DNA of 64,000 bases from an uncultured Muribaculaceae bacterium (GTDB lineage Bacteria > Bacteroidota > Bacteroidia > Bacteroidales > Muribaculaceae). The stretch's first letter is position 1. Each line of letters starts with the position of its first letter. Below, in pieces: positions 8,447 through 17,626 of this stretch. The DNA lies in the NCBI GenBank assembly GCA_947525975.1, contig CANNVE010000001.1, positions 62,001 to 126,000 of the forward strand. The letters run 5' to 3'. Both the position numbers and the translations under genes were made by a program. A model generated the notes under the pieces. The model ran no database searches. It worked only from the letters and a program-made list of their open reading frames with translations, and had not been told where the DNA came from.

Positions 8447-9790
8447 TTGAAAAAATACGCAGCGCCGGCCATAGCGGCCGCAATGATATCGGCTTTAGCC
8501 GCATGCTCCGGCCCCGACCGGCAAGCCCAGCTTCCCACTTGGATAGAGCCTGACTCCGCAGCCGCTATCCACAGCCGCCTACTCTCTGACTTCAGCCTAA
8601 CGCTCGACGAAGGCCTCGCACTAATACGCGAGCAGCATCCGCAGGTCACCATCGACAGCCTGCGCGACTTCGCCGCCAAGCACTATGTCGAGGTCATGGA
8701 GATCGACGGCGTCGAGCGGATGCACCGCAAGTCGCCCCGCAACCTCAACCTCCTGCATCCGGGCTACAACGGAGGCTGGAAAATGAGGGGATGGAATGCA
8801 TCGCCGGCCCGCATCTCATACGCTGACTCAGTGATAAAGCACTCACGCGGAAAGCTTGCCGATGGCGGCAAGCACCGCGTGCGCATACGCTTCGAAATCA
8901 ACGTCCCCGCCGACTCGGCTCTACTGGGCGACACCCTCAGGGTATGGATGCCTTTCCCGATGGCCACCGACCGCCAGACCGACGTGCGCCTGGCCGATGC
9001 CTCGCAGGGATACATCATATCCACCCCCGAGCAGAGCATGCACAGCACCATCTACATGGAAGCGCCCGCCGACACCGCCGGCAACACATTCGCCTACGAG
9101 GCTGAATTCACTGCCTGCGGAGCCTACGTATCGCCCGAGCAGATTATGGCCGACATCCGGGACTACGACAAGACCTCGCCTGACTATGCGCGATACACCG
9201 CTTTCGACAATCCCCACATCATACGCCTCGACTCCCTGGCCCATGCCATAGTCGGCGATGAGACGAATCCCTACAAGTGCAGCGAGCTCGTCTATGACTA
9301 CATCATACAGCGATACCCCTGGGCCGGCGCGCGCGAATACAGCACCATCCCGTGCATGCCGCAATACGTGCTCGACGAAGGTCATGGCGATTGCGGACAG
9401 GTGAGCCTTCTTTACATATCCCTGATGCGCACCCTCGGCATTCCCGCCCGCTGGGAAAGCGGATGGATGCTGCATCCGGGCGAGAAGAACCTCCACGACT
9501 GGGCTGAAGTATACTTCGAGGGAGTGGGCTGGGTGCCGGTCGACGTCTCTTTCGGCCGATACATCAACAGCGGAGACAAAGACATCGAGAAATTCTACTC
9601 CACCGGCATCGATTCCCACCGCTTCGTGGCCAACAAGGGCGTGAGCGGCGCATTCTTCCCCGCGAAGAAATACGTGCGCAGCGAGACGGTCGACGCTCAG
9701 CTCGGCGAGGTTGAATGCACTCGCGGCAACATCTTCTATCCCGCCTGGGACAGCAGCCTGAAAATCATTTCACAAACACCCGTTAAATAA
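8447..9790 (+). CDS. Transglutaminase-like domain lipoprotein (TTG start)
   Basis: 447 residues starting at TTG. The signal MKKYAAPAIAAAMISALAAC ends in lipobox LAAC. The C-terminal half has a transglutaminase/protease-like core: Cys in GHGDCGQVSLLYISLMRTLG, His in NLHDWAEVYFEGVGW, Asp in VPVDVSFGRYI. No ATG lies near the signal peptide, so TTG is the best start. It is followed 25 bp later by an NlpC/P60 peptidase and then a dipeptide epimerase, so a role in trimming or salvaging cell-wall peptides is inferred. Substrate is unknown. Confidence 0.85.
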   Translation: MKKYAAPAIAAAMISALAACSGPDRQAQLPTWIEPDSAAAIHSRLLSDFSLTLDEGLALIREQHPQVTIDSLRDFAAKHYVEVMEIDGVERMHRKSPRNLNLLHPGYNGGWKMRGWNASPARISYADSVIKHSRGKLADGGKHRVRIRFEINVPADSALLGDTLRVWMPFPMATDRQTDVRLADASQGYIISTPEQSMHSTIYMEAPADTAGNTFAYEAEFTACGAYVSPEQIMADIRDYDKTSPDYARYTAFDNPHIIRLDSLAHAIVGDETNPYKCSELVYDYIIQRYPWAGAREYSTIPCMPQYVLDEGHGDCGQVSLLYISLMRTLGIPARWESGWMLHPGEKNLHDWAEVYFEGVGWVPVDVSFGRYINSGDKDIEKFYSTGIDSHRFVANKGVSGAFFPAKKYVRSETVDAQLGEVECTRGNIFYPAWDSSLKIISQTPVK

Positions 9791-9815
9791 TCTCTTACCC
9801 TCATAACCTACCATC

Positions 9816-10766
9816 ATGAAACTTGCGAAAACCACAATTTTCGTAGCCCTCGCCTTGATCGGCGCGCTTTGCGCGTCGGCCAAGGACTCGTGGGCGCAAA
9901 TCCGTCTGTCAGTGGCATGCATGCGCGAAGAGCCGCGATATGCCGCCGAGCTAGGCACCCAGGCCATCATGGGCATGCCCGTGAAAGTGCTTGATGAAAA
10001 AAACGGATGGATCAAAATCGAAAGCCCTGACGGATACCAGGCTTGGGTCTGGAACAGTTCCATCACAAAAAAGACTGAAGCGCAGCTGGCACAGTGGCGT
10101 AAAGCCCCGCGCCTGATAGTGACCGACAGATACGAGACTGTAGGATACGACTCCCCCACCACCACATCGCCGCGCCACACGGTCACTGACCTCGTCAATG
10201 GCTGCATCGTCGAGGGATCGCTCGACAGCAAAATCGTGAACGGACGTGTAGAGGTCACCCTCCCCGACTCGCGCAAATGCTGGGTAGACACCGCAAGCCT
10301 CACCCCAATCGAGAAATGGGCCGCGCAGGACTTCGACCCTGACGTGATCCTCGATCAGGCATACGCCCTCGAAGGCCATCCCTACATGTGGGGCGGCACA
10401 TCTACAAAAGGCGTCGACTGCTCAGGCCTGGTGAGAGTGGGGTATTTCGCCAACGGATTCATCCTTAAGCGTAACGCCTCGCAGCAAGCCCGCCTCGGCA
10501 CAAGACTCGAAGCCAAGGACTGGCCCTCCTACAAGCCCGGCGACCTCCTCTTCTTCGGCAACAACGAGACCGGAAAAGTGACCCATGTGGCCCTATACGA
10601 CCACGACGGCAAAATCATACACAGCGCGGGCAGCGTGAAGCGCAACAGCTGCGACCCCGAATCGCCCGACTATCTCCAGCGCAAGACCATGTGGGCTGTG
10701 CGCCTGCACGGACATGAAGGCGAAGAAGGCATCACCCAAGTGCGCAATCACCCCTGGTTTTTTTAA
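9816..10766 (+). CDS. Secreted C40 (NlpC/P60) peptidase with SH3 domains, YkfC-like
   Basis: 316 residues. A Sec signal (MKLAKTTIFVALALIGALCASA) is followed by two bacterial SH3-like segments (about residues 25-90 and 100-170) and a C-terminal NlpC/P60 domain. Catalytic Cys lies in GTSTKGVDCSGLVRVGYF, His in TGKVTHVALYD, with a further polar residue in KIIHSAGS. This layout matches gamma-D-glutamyl-diamino acid endopeptidases that release L-Ala-D-Glu from wall peptides (YkfC, dipeptidyl-peptidase VI). The adjacent epimerase for L-Ala-D-Glu strongly supports this substrate. Confidence 0.92.
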   Translation: MKLAKTTIFVALALIGALCASAKDSWAQIRLSVACMREEPRYAAELGTQAIMGMPVKVLDEKNGWIKIESPDGYQAWVWNSSITKKTEAQLAQWRKAPRLIVTDRYETVGYDSPTTTSPRHTVTDLVNGCIVEGSLDSKIVNGRVEVTLPDSRKCWVDTASLTPIEKWAAQDFDPDVILDQAYALEGHPYMWGGTSTKGVDCSGLVRVGYFANGFILKRNASQQARLGTRLEAKDWPSYKPGDLLFFGNNETGKVTHVALYDHDGKIIHSAGSVKRNSCDPESPDYLQRKTMWAVRLHGHEGEEGITQVRNHPWFF

Positions 10767-10834
10767 TCTAATTCGATGGCCGGGCAGCCCCGAATAGCCC
10801 TAATGGCCAACTCATCACTAAAAAACACTTGACC

Positions 10835-11965
10835 ATGAACAGACGTAACTTCCTGCGCACTGCCGCCCTCGGAGCCGCTTTCGCCGCATCACCCATAAGC
10901 TTCTCGGCCCTGGGCCAAGCCACCAGGCAGACCGCAAAATCAGGTCGGCTCAACCTGCAATTCGAGCCATACGAACTTAAGCTCAAGCACGCTTTCAATC
11001 TCGCCAAGAACAAGCGCACCACCACTCCCGGAGTGCAGGTGCAGATCGAATATGACGGCATCATCGGATACGGCGAGGCTTCAATGCCCCCTTATCTGGG
11101 CGAAAATGTGCAGAGCGTGACCGACTTCCTCTCGAAGCTCGACCTCTCGCAATTCTCAAGCCCCTTCGCCATGGAAGAGATCCATGAATACCTCGACAAG
11201 GTGGCCCCCAACAACCGCGCCGCAAAGGCATCGGTCGACATTGCCCTGCATGACCTCACCGGCAAGATCATGGGACAGCCTTGGTACAAGATCTGGGGCC
11301 TAAACCCTGAGAAAGCCCCCAACACCAGCTACACAATCAGCTGGAACGACGACCAGGCCGAAATGGAGAAAGAATTTGAGGAATGCGCTCCCTTCCGCAT
11401 CATCAAGGTGAAGATGGGCGTGGGCCACGACAAAGAGCTCGTCAACGCATTCCGCAAAAAATATGACACGCCTATCTGCGTAGACGCCAACCAGGGATGG
11501 AGCGACAAGAAGCATGCCCTCCATATGTGCGAGTGGCTGGCCGACCAGGGATGCGTATTCGTGGAGCAGCCAATGCCAAAGGAGCAGGACTCAGACACCG
11601 CTTGGGTGCGCGAGCGCTCGCCGCTGCCCCTGATCGCCGATGAGAGCCTGCAGCGCATAGGCGACGTGCAGCGCATGTCGCAGTCATTTGACGGCATCAA
11701 CATCAAGCTCATGAAGAGCACTGGCCTGCACGAAGCCTACAAGATGGCGGTCCTCGCCCGTGCCCTGGGCATGAAGGTGATGCTCGGATGCATGACTGAA
11801 ACATCATGCGCCGTGACAGCCGCCGCCCAGCTCTCGCCCATGGTAGACTGGGCCGATCTCGACGGCAACCTGCTGATCGCGAATGACCGCTTCGACGGCA
11901 TAAAAATTGTGGACGGAAAGGTGACGATTCCTGACCGTCCGGGTATCGGTGTAGAATTATTATGA
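10835..11965 (+). CDS. L-Ala-D/L-Glu epimerase with a twin-arginine signal
   Basis: 376 residues, enolase superfamily (muconate-lactonizing subgroup). It converts L-Ala-D-Glu to L-Ala-L-Glu so the dipeptide can be hydrolysed. The acid/base lysines sit in RIIKVKMGVG (KxK), metal ligands in CVDANQGW, FVEQPMP and LIADES, and the second lysine in INIKLMKSTG. The N-terminus MNRRNFLRTAALGAAFAASP is a good Tat motif, implying export of the folded enzyme. The ATG at 10835 was preferred over TTG at 10829 because it begins this signal. The stop overlaps the mutL start (ATGA). Confidence 0.92.
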   Translation: MNRRNFLRTAALGAAFAASPISFSALGQATRQTAKSGRLNLQFEPYELKLKHAFNLAKNKRTTTPGVQVQIEYDGIIGYGEASMPPYLGENVQSVTDFLSKLDLSQFSSPFAMEEIHEYLDKVAPNNRAAKASVDIALHDLTGKIMGQPWYKIWGLNPEKAPNTSYTISWNDDQAEMEKEFEECAPFRIIKVKMGVGHDKELVNAFRKKYDTPICVDANQGWSDKKHALHMCEWLADQGCVFVEQPMPKEQDSDTAWVRERSPLPLIADESLQRIGDVQRMSQSFDGINIKLMKSTGLHEAYKMAVLARALGMKVMLGCMTETSCAVTAAAQLSPMVDWADLDGNLLIANDRFDGIKIVDGKVTIPDRPGIGVELL

Positions 11966-13851
11966 GTATTGACGTAATACATCTTCTTCCTGACTCAGTA
12001 GCCAACCAGATCGCCGCAGGCGAGGTGATACAGCGCCCCGCCTCGGTGGTCAAGGAGTTGGTGGAAAACTCTATAGACGCCGGCGCCACAAAGGTGCAGA
12101 TAATCATCAAGGACGCCGGTCGCACTCTCATTCAGGTCATCGACAACGGCTGCGGCATGTCGGTGACTGATGCCCGCATGGCCTTCGAAAGGCACGCGAC
12201 ATCAAAAATCAAGCAGGCGGCCGACCTTTTTTCGCTTCACACAATGGGTTTCCGCGGAGAGGCGCTCCCCTCGGTAGCGGCAGTCTCCGAAATCGAACTG
12301 CGCACCATGCGCGCCGGCGACACTGCCGGCACCCGCATCTGCATTTCGGCCTCTAAAGTGGTGAGCCAGGAACCCGACGTATGCGCGCCCGGCTCAAACA
12401 TGATGATAAAGCGCCTATTCTTCAACCTCCCGGCTCGACGCAAATTCCTGAAGAAAGACACTGTGGAACTCGGCCACATAGTGCGCGAATTCGAGCGCTT
12501 GGCCCTGATCAACACCGATGTTGACTTCACGCTCGTGCATAACGACGTCACCATCTATCAGCTCGGACCTACCACACTCAAACAACGCATCTGCGACCTT
12601 TTCGGCAAATCGCTTGACCGGCAGCTGATACCCATCAGCACCGACACCACCCTCGTGCGCATAGAGGGATTCATATCCCTGCCGCAGAACGCCAAGCGCC
12701 GCGGCGCCTTGCAATATTTCTTCGTCAATGGCCGCAACATGCGCCACGCATATTTCCACAAGGCAGTGCTCGCGAGCTACGAAGACCTGATTTCGGCTGA
12801 GACCCAGCCCAGCTACTTCATAAAATTCACGGTCGACCCCGAGACCATCGACGTCAACATCCACCCGCAGAAATACGAGGTGAAATTTGAAAACGAGCAG
12901 CCCGTATGGCAGATTCTGTCAGCAGCCATAAAGGAATCGCTCGGCAGATACAACGCCGCTTCGGCCATTGACTTCGACGTGGTCGACGCCCCCGACATAC
13001 CGGTGTTCAGCCCTGACGAGAAGGCCACTCCCGACATGGACATCGACTATCATTTCAACCCCTTCAAAGACGAAAACCCGAAGCCTGCATCGCCTTTCTC
13101 CGACTATCGCCCCCGCACGCATAGCGTAGACACCGATTGGCAGAAACTTTACGAAGGCTTCGCAGCCAAAAGCGCCGCAGCCGTAGTGCCTGACCAGGAT
13201 GCTGTGCCCGACACGATGGCGCCGGTGATAGAGCCTGACGGCGCCATGGTGGTGCCGTCGCTCAGCGCCCAACTTGACAATGCCCGCTCCGAAATCCCCG
13301 GCATGTTTCAGGTGAAGGGGCGATACATAGCGGCTCCGTCAAAGTCTGGCCTGATGCTCGTAGACCAGCACCGCGCCCATGTGCGAGTGCTGTTCGACAG
13401 ATACCTTTCGCTGGTGGAGCAGGGCGATGTCGCCTCGCAGAGGCTGATATTCCCTGATGCGGTCACGCTCGATGCAGCCCGCAGCGCTGTGGCTCACTCG
13501 GTAAGCGACCTGCTTCAATCCATGGGATTCGACATTTCGAGCCTCGGAGGCAACGACTGGGCCATCAACGCCGTGCCGGCCATGCTCGGAAAGTGCTCGC
13601 CGGCCCAGGCCTTCGCCAACGTCATCGACGCGGTGGCCGAAGAAGACGAAGACGTGGAGAAAAGCCAATGGCACAAGATTGCCCTGGCCATGGCCCGCTC
13701 GGCGGCCGTGAAGTACGGCTCCCCGCTATCGCAGCCCGAGATAGACACCTTGCTGGCCGACCTGTTCAAGACCTCCATGCCCGACTACACGCCCGACGGC
13801 CGCGTGATACTCCGAGTCATCGACATAGATGACATTTATAAAATGTTCTGA
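11962..13851 (+). CDS. mutL: DNA mismatch repair protein MutL
   Basis: 629 residues. MutL links mismatch recognition by MutS to strand removal. The GHKL ATPase region has LVENSIDAGAT, IDNGCGM, ERHATSKI and HTMGFRGEALPSVA, followed by the transducer domain (FFNLPARRKFLKK, FVNGRNMRH, VDVNIHPQKYEV-like VNIHPQKYEVKFE). A linker of roughly 100 residues precedes the C-terminal dimerisation domain with LMLVDQHRAHVR. Start overlaps the epimerase stop by 4 nt, suggesting translational coupling. Confidence 0.97.
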   Translation: MSIDVIHLLPDSVANQIAAGEVIQRPASVVKELVENSIDAGATKVQIIIKDAGRTLIQVIDNGCGMSVTDARMAFERHATSKIKQAADLFSLHTMGFRGEALPSVAAVSEIELRTMRAGDTAGTRICISASKVVSQEPDVCAPGSNMMIKRLFFNLPARRKFLKKDTVELGHIVREFERLALINTDVDFTLVHNDVTIYQLGPTTLKQRICDLFGKSLDRQLIPISTDTTLVRIEGFISLPQNAKRRGALQYFFVNGRNMRHAYFHKAVLASYEDLISAETQPSYFIKFTVDPETIDVNIHPQKYEVKFENEQPVWQILSAAIKESLGRYNAASAIDFDVVDAPDIPVFSPDEKATPDMDIDYHFNPFKDENPKPASPFSDYRPRTHSVDTDWQKLYEGFAAKSAAAVVPDQDAVPDTMAPVIEPDGAMVVPSLSAQLDNARSEIPGMFQVKGRYIAAPSKSGLMLVDQHRAHVRVLFDRYLSLVEQGDVASQRLIFPDAVTLDAARSAVAHSVSDLLQSMGFDISSLGGNDWAINAVPAMLGKCSPAQAFANVIDAVAEEDEDVEKSQWHKIALAMARSAAVKYGSPLSQPEIDTLLADLFKTSMPDYTPDGRVILRVIDIDDIYKMF

Positions 13852-13867
13852 AAAGAAAATCCTGCAT

Positions 13868-14569
13868 ATGCCCAAACTATTCCTTTTCCCGGTGCCGATG
13901 GGCGAAAGCCAGCCTGCTGACGTGCTGCCGGCCATCAACATAGACCTGATCAGGGGCGTGCGCCATTTCATAGTCGAGAACGTGAGATCGGCCCGCCGTT
14001 TCATCAAAGCCTGCGACCGCGACATCGACGTCAACATCTGCCACTTCGCCGAACTCAACCGCCACACCGACCCCAAGGACGTGGCCGCGATGCTGCAGCC
14101 AATGGCCGAAGGGCATGACATGGGCGTGATCAGCGAGGCCGGATGCCCGGCCATAGCCGATCCGGGCGCCGATGTGGTGGCCATAGCGCAGAGCCGGGGA
14201 TATGAGGTGGTGCCACTGGTGGGCCCGTCGAGCATCGTGATGTCGATGATGGCAAGCGGATTCAACGGCCAGAGCTTCGCCTTCAACGGCTATCTGCCAA
14301 TCGACGCCGACGCTCGCTCAGCGAAATTCAAAGAAATGGAGCGGCGCATCAGGCGCGAGCACCAGACACAGATATTCATCGAGACGCCCTACCGCAACAA
14401 CAAGCTTGTCGCGGCCATCATCCGCTCCATGCCGGCCGACATCAAGCTATGCGTGGCATCTGACATCACAGGTCCCGGGCAAAGCATCGTCACCCTGCCC
14501 CTGTCGGCATGGAAATCGAGAAAATACGACTACGACAAAGTCCCCACGATTTTCCTGCTGTACAAATAG
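13868..14569 (+). CDS. RsmI-like SAM-dependent methyltransferase (tetrapyrrole methylase fold)
   Basis: 233 residues. RsmI 2'-O-methylates C1402 of 16S rRNA. Here the fold is recognisable by GVISEAGCPAIADPGADVV, VVPLVGPSSIVMSMMASGFNGQSFAFNGYLP and QTQIFIETPYRNNKLV, but the N-terminal signature differs: it reads KLFLFPVPMGESQPADVLP where RsmI has a VATPIGNL-like motif. It may therefore be a paralogue with another target. Start at 13868 lies 16 bp after mutL; an earlier in-frame ATG at 13829 would overlap mutL and is less likely. Confidence 0.85.
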   Translation: MPKLFLFPVPMGESQPADVLPAINIDLIRGVRHFIVENVRSARRFIKACDRDIDVNICHFAELNRHTDPKDVAAMLQPMAEGHDMGVISEAGCPAIADPGADVVAIAQSRGYEVVPLVGPSSIVMSMMASGFNGQSFAFNGYLPIDADARSAKFKEMERRIRREHQTQIFIETPYRNNKLVAAIIRSMPADIKLCVASDITGPGQSIVTLPLSAWKSRKYDYDKVPTIFLLYK

Positions 14570-14625
14570 GCGCCCCCCTATCATACCTCCACACACCATT
14601 AACTCCTTATCATCAGCCAAATATA

Positions 14626-15651
14626 ATGACAAAAAGAAGCAGAAGGTCGGTGCGCGCGCTTGAGGATCTTCCCGGCCTCTTTGACAAAATAGACCTCGAA
14701 TTCAAAGCCCCCGACCCTTACAGGCAGATTGTAGACATACACCGCCGCGAGCAGACATCGGCCCACGGGATTTCGCTCGAGATGGAAGACGGCGTCATCA
14801 CCGCCAAGCGCACTCTGCAATACATCTCCTTCGGAAGCGGCAGCAGCGGAAACTGCGCCTACATAGGCATCAGCGGCGAAGGCGGCGTGCTCATCGACGC
14901 GGGAGTCGACGACAAGACCGTATTCGACAGGCTCAAGGCCAACTGCATATCAGCCGACAAGATAGCCGGCATAATTGTCACGCATGACCACACTGATCAT
15001 GTGCGCAGCGCCTACCAGATACTGCGCAAATACCCTAAAATGCGCCTTTTCTGCACACCCCGCATACTGCAGGGCGTGCTGCGCCGCCACAGCATTTCGA
15101 AGAGAATAAAGGAATACCACACTCCTGTCTTCAAAGAATTTGTGTTTGACGCGGGACCTTTCAAAATCACTCCATTTGAAACAAGCCACGACGGCACCGA
15201 CAACGTAGGATACTGCATCACCGTGTCTGACACAAATTTCGTTGTCGCCACCGACATGGGCAAGATCACCGAGCGGGCCGACTTCTATATGCGCAAGGCA
15301 AATTTCCTTATGATCGAGGCCAACTATGACGCTGCCATGCTCGCCGTGGGCAAATACCCGGAATATCTGAAAGCCCGCATACGGTCAGACCTCGGCCACC
15401 TCAACAACATGGTCACAGCCCGATACCTGCATGACATCTGGGGACCGGCCCTCACCGACATATACCTATGCCACTTGAGCGACGACAACAACCGCCCCGA
15501 AATAGCCCTCGCCGCCGTAAGGAAGGAGCTGGAGTCGGCCGGCGTGAAAGTAGGCGACGGATCAGGGTCGGTGACGGACCGCGACGCCGACGTGCATTTG
15601 AGCGCCTTGCCCCGATACGACGCATCGCCCCTATACATACACCGTGTCTGA
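14626..15651 (+). CDS. Metallo-beta-lactamase-fold hydrolase, YycJ/WalJ-like
   Basis: 341 residues. The core begins QYISFGSGSSGNCAYIGI and contains the metal-binding HxHxDH motif in IIVTHDHTDHVRSA, plus later His and Asp in TPFETSHDGTDNVGY, VATDMGKI and CHLSDDNN. YycJ relatives are 5'-exonuclease-like or cell-wall-linked proteins. It has an N-terminal extension of about 60 residues (basic, with ALEDLPGLFDKIDLEFK) before the domain. The ATG at 14626 was chosen because upstream in-frame sequence overlaps the methyltransferase. Exact substrate unknown. Confidence 0.85.
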   Translation: MTKRSRRSVRALEDLPGLFDKIDLEFKAPDPYRQIVDIHRREQTSAHGISLEMEDGVITAKRTLQYISFGSGSSGNCAYIGISGEGGVLIDAGVDDKTVFDRLKANCISADKIAGIIVTHDHTDHVRSAYQILRKYPKMRLFCTPRILQGVLRRHSISKRIKEYHTPVFKEFVFDAGPFKITPFETSHDGTDNVGYCITVSDTNFVVATDMGKITERADFYMRKANFLMIEANYDAAMLAVGKYPEYLKARIRSDLGHLNNMVTARYLHDIWGPALTDIYLCHLSDDNNRPEIALAAVRKELESAGVKVGDGSGSVTDRDADVHLSALPRYDASPLYIHRV

Positions 15652-15691
15652 ATCCACACGCCAAAGTCTAAATCAATAATCACCGCATATC

Positions 15692-16246
15692 ATGATCGAA
15701 GAAATACTCAGCCACAACCGCAGATTCGTAGCCGAAAGAGGATATGAGAAATTCATCACCTCGAAATATCCCGACAAGAAGATCGCTATAGTCACCTGCA
15801 TGGACACGCGCCTGGTAGAGCTCCTCCCCGCGGCCCTTGGCATCAAGAACGGCGATGTCAAGATGATCAAAAACGCCGGAGGCACTATCACCAACCCTTT
15901 TGATTCTACCATGCGCTCGCTGCTGGTGGCCATCTATGAGCTCGGCGTCAACGAAATCATGATCATCGGCCACACTTCTTGCGGTGTGCAGGGAATGAAC
16001 GCCGCCAAAATGCTCAGGCTGATGCATGAGCGGGGCATAAGCGAGGAGCACATAAATCTGATGAAGCACTGCGGCATCGACCTCAACAGCTGGCTCCACG
16101 GATTTGACGACACCGAAGCAGCTGTGGCCGAGACCGTCGACCTTGTCAGAAATCATCCGCTTGTGCCCGCCGACATCACAGTGCGCGGCTACATCATGGA
16201 CTCTGTCACAGGCGCCCTCACACGCTCTGCCGGGAACGCTGACTGA
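15692..16246 (+). CDS. Beta-class carbonic anhydrase
   Basis: 184 residues. It catalyses reversible hydration of CO2. Zinc ligands are visible: Cys and Asp in IVTCMDTRLVELLP, His and Cys in IIGHTSCGVQGM. KNAGGTITNP and RSLLVAIYELGV match the clade D/YvdA-type short enzymes. It follows the metallo-beta-lactamase gene by 40 bp and precedes the TerD-like gene by 51 bp. Supplying bicarbonate for carboxylation is likely in a succinate-producing gut anaerobe, but that is inference. Confidence 0.92.
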   Translation: MIEEILSHNRRFVAERGYEKFITSKYPDKKIAIVTCMDTRLVELLPAALGIKNGDVKMIKNAGGTITNPFDSTMRSLLVAIYELGVNEIMIIGHTSCGVQGMNAAKMLRLMHERGISEEHINLMKHCGIDLNSWLHGFDDTEAAVAETVDLVRNHPLVPADITVRGYIMDSVTGALTRSAGNAD

Positions 16247-16297
16247 GAACACCTATAGATTCTTTCCATTTACGTAATCCAACCATCACAACACACC

Positions 16298-16924
16298 ATG
16301 ACACTTGCCAATTCAGGAGACTCCCTGGCAATAACACTGCCCGACAATATCAACGGAGAAATAAAGATACGCCTCACCTGGACAAAAGACACCAACGCCG
16401 GATTCATGCAGAGAATACTCGGCGGAGACTGCGTTGACCTCGATCTCGGATGCTACTACGAATTGTCAAACGGCAACCGCACCCTGATCGACTGCCTGCA
16501 ATTCGCCGCCGACGCTCCGGCTTCCCGCTCAGAGCAATCAAAGCAGGGATGCTACGACCTCGAGCCATACATCTGGCACACCGGCGACAACCGTGGCCGA
16601 GACAAAGACCATGCCGAGGTTTTGCTGGTGAATCCGGCAGGACTCGGATGCATTGAGAACATCACGGTCTACGCCTACATATTCGACGGCCCGGCATCAT
16701 GGGACGCATTCGGCGCGAAAGTGTCGCTCATCATTCCCGGATGCGAAGAGGTGGAAGTCAGGCTCGAAGGCGACGGCACCAAAAACAGATTCTGCGCCGC
16801 CATGCGCATCGATGTCAGCGCCGACCGGAAATCTGTCACCGCCACCAAGCTGGGCACCCTCCATCTCGGCCACTCTGACTGCGACGAGGCCTATGGCTGG
16901 GGACTCCGATACAGATCCCTCTGA
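16298..16924 (+). CDS. TerD/TerA-family stress protein
   Basis: 208 residues. The TerD-like beta-sandwich is indicated by IKIRLTWTKD, DLDLGCYYELSNG, HTGDNRGRDKDHAEVLLVNP, ITVYAYIFDG and the closing DEAYGWGLRYRSL. In this family the acidic DLDLG and GDNR loops bind calcium. Members are annotated as tellurite resistance or general stress proteins. It is alone; no other ter genes are in the window, so tellurite resistance itself should not be assumed. Confidence 0.85.
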   Translation: MTLANSGDSLAITLPDNINGEIKIRLTWTKDTNAGFMQRILGGDCVDLDLGCYYELSNGNRTLIDCLQFAADAPASRSEQSKQGCYDLEPYIWHTGDNRGRDKDHAEVLLVNPAGLGCIENITVYAYIFDGPASWDAFGAKVSLIIPGCEEVEVRLEGDGTKNRFCAAMRIDVSADRKSVTATKLGTLHLGHSDCDEAYGWGLRYRSL

Positions 16925-17064
16925 CAACCCTCGTCTTTGCCTCTGCACAGACGCAAATCGACCTCTTCCCAAGCCACTTTCCGACATCTCAAACCATCTT
17001 TCTGAAAAAACGTTAAAAAATTGGCATTTTTATGTCTTTTCAAATAGTTTTTTCCCATTAACTA

Positions 17065-17095
17065 TTTGGTAATTCAGACAAAATTGCGAACTTTG
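17065..17095 (+). promoter_or_regulatory. Promoter for HU
   Basis: TTTG at 17065-17068, 19 bp, then GAACTTTG at 17088-17095 (one mismatch to TAnnTTTG). The predicted start leaves a leader of about 25 nt before the ATG at 17127. Confidence 0.6.
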
Positions 17096-17126
17096 CACCG
17101 GAATTAAATCATAACAAATATAAATC

Positions 17127-17399
17127 ATGACAAAAGCAGAAATTGTTAATGAAATATCGCGCTCTACCGGCGTTGACCGTGCGTCTGTGCTGACTGTGGT
17201 GGAGAGCTTCATGGAGATCGTAAAGGACTCGCTTGCAAATGGCGACAACGTCTACCTCCGCGGCTTCGGCTCATTCATCATCAAGACACGCGCCGAGAAA
17301 ATCGCCCGCAACATCACAAAGAACGAATCTGTTGTCGTTCCCGAGCACAAGATTCCCGCTTTCAAGCCCAGCAACGCCTTCCGCGACATGCTCGGTTGA
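17127..17399 (+). CDS. HU-family nucleoid protein
   Basis: 90 residues. It bends and compacts DNA as a dimer. MTKAEIVNEISRSTGVDRASV forms the helical dimer part; VYLRGFGSFIIKTRAEKIARN and VVVPEHKIPAFKPSNAFRDML form the beta arm region, with PAFKPS the conserved arm base. It has its own promoter and a strong terminator, so it is a single-gene transcript. Confidence 0.95.
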   Translation: MTKAEIVNEISRSTGVDRASVLTVVESFMEIVKDSLANGDNVYLRGFGSFIIKTRAEKIARNITKNESVVVPEHKIPAFKPSNAFRDMLG

Positions 17400-17432
17400 T
17401 ACGCAAGCGCATCAAAAACAATAAGAAATCAA

Positions 17433-17470
17433 GAGGGTGTGTCATCACTGACACGCCCTCGTTTCTTTTT
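17433..17470 (+). terminator. Intrinsic terminator after HU
   Basis: GAGGGTGTGTCA (17433-17444) pairs with TGACACGCCCTC (17449-17460) with one wobble, followed by GTTTCTTTTT. Confidence 0.9.
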
Positions 17471-17609
17471 AATAGTCGGTCGCCGGCATCATCCCGTGCT
17501 CGTCGAGGCCGGAGACAATAATTGGTGCCTTATCACGGAAGTCTACCATCAAAGGCGATTTGCCGGCAAGCATCAGCTGCCTGCCCCGAGGCGGATTCGC
17601 AATGCGCAT
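17469..17609 (-). CDS. Possible 46-codon orphan ORF or gene remnant
   Basis: Reads MRIANPPRGRQLMLAGKSPL and ends in DEHGMMPATDY. Amino-acid composition and codon use look protein-like, but I recognise no family and see no promoter or ribosome site. An in-frame stop lies inside the inverted repeat just upstream. It could be the tail of a degraded gene. The stop codon overlaps the HU terminator T-tract, which argues against a functional gene. Confidence 0.2.
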   Translation of the reverse strand: MRIANPPRGRQLMLAGKSPLMVDFRDKAPIIVSGLDEHGMMPATDY

Positions 17610-17626
17610 CGACCTCGACTGAAATT

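Noticed and set aside
16298..16924. TerD-like gene considered as part of a ter phage-defence or tellurite operon
   Set aside because: No other ter genes, kinases or phosphoribosyltransferases lie nearby.
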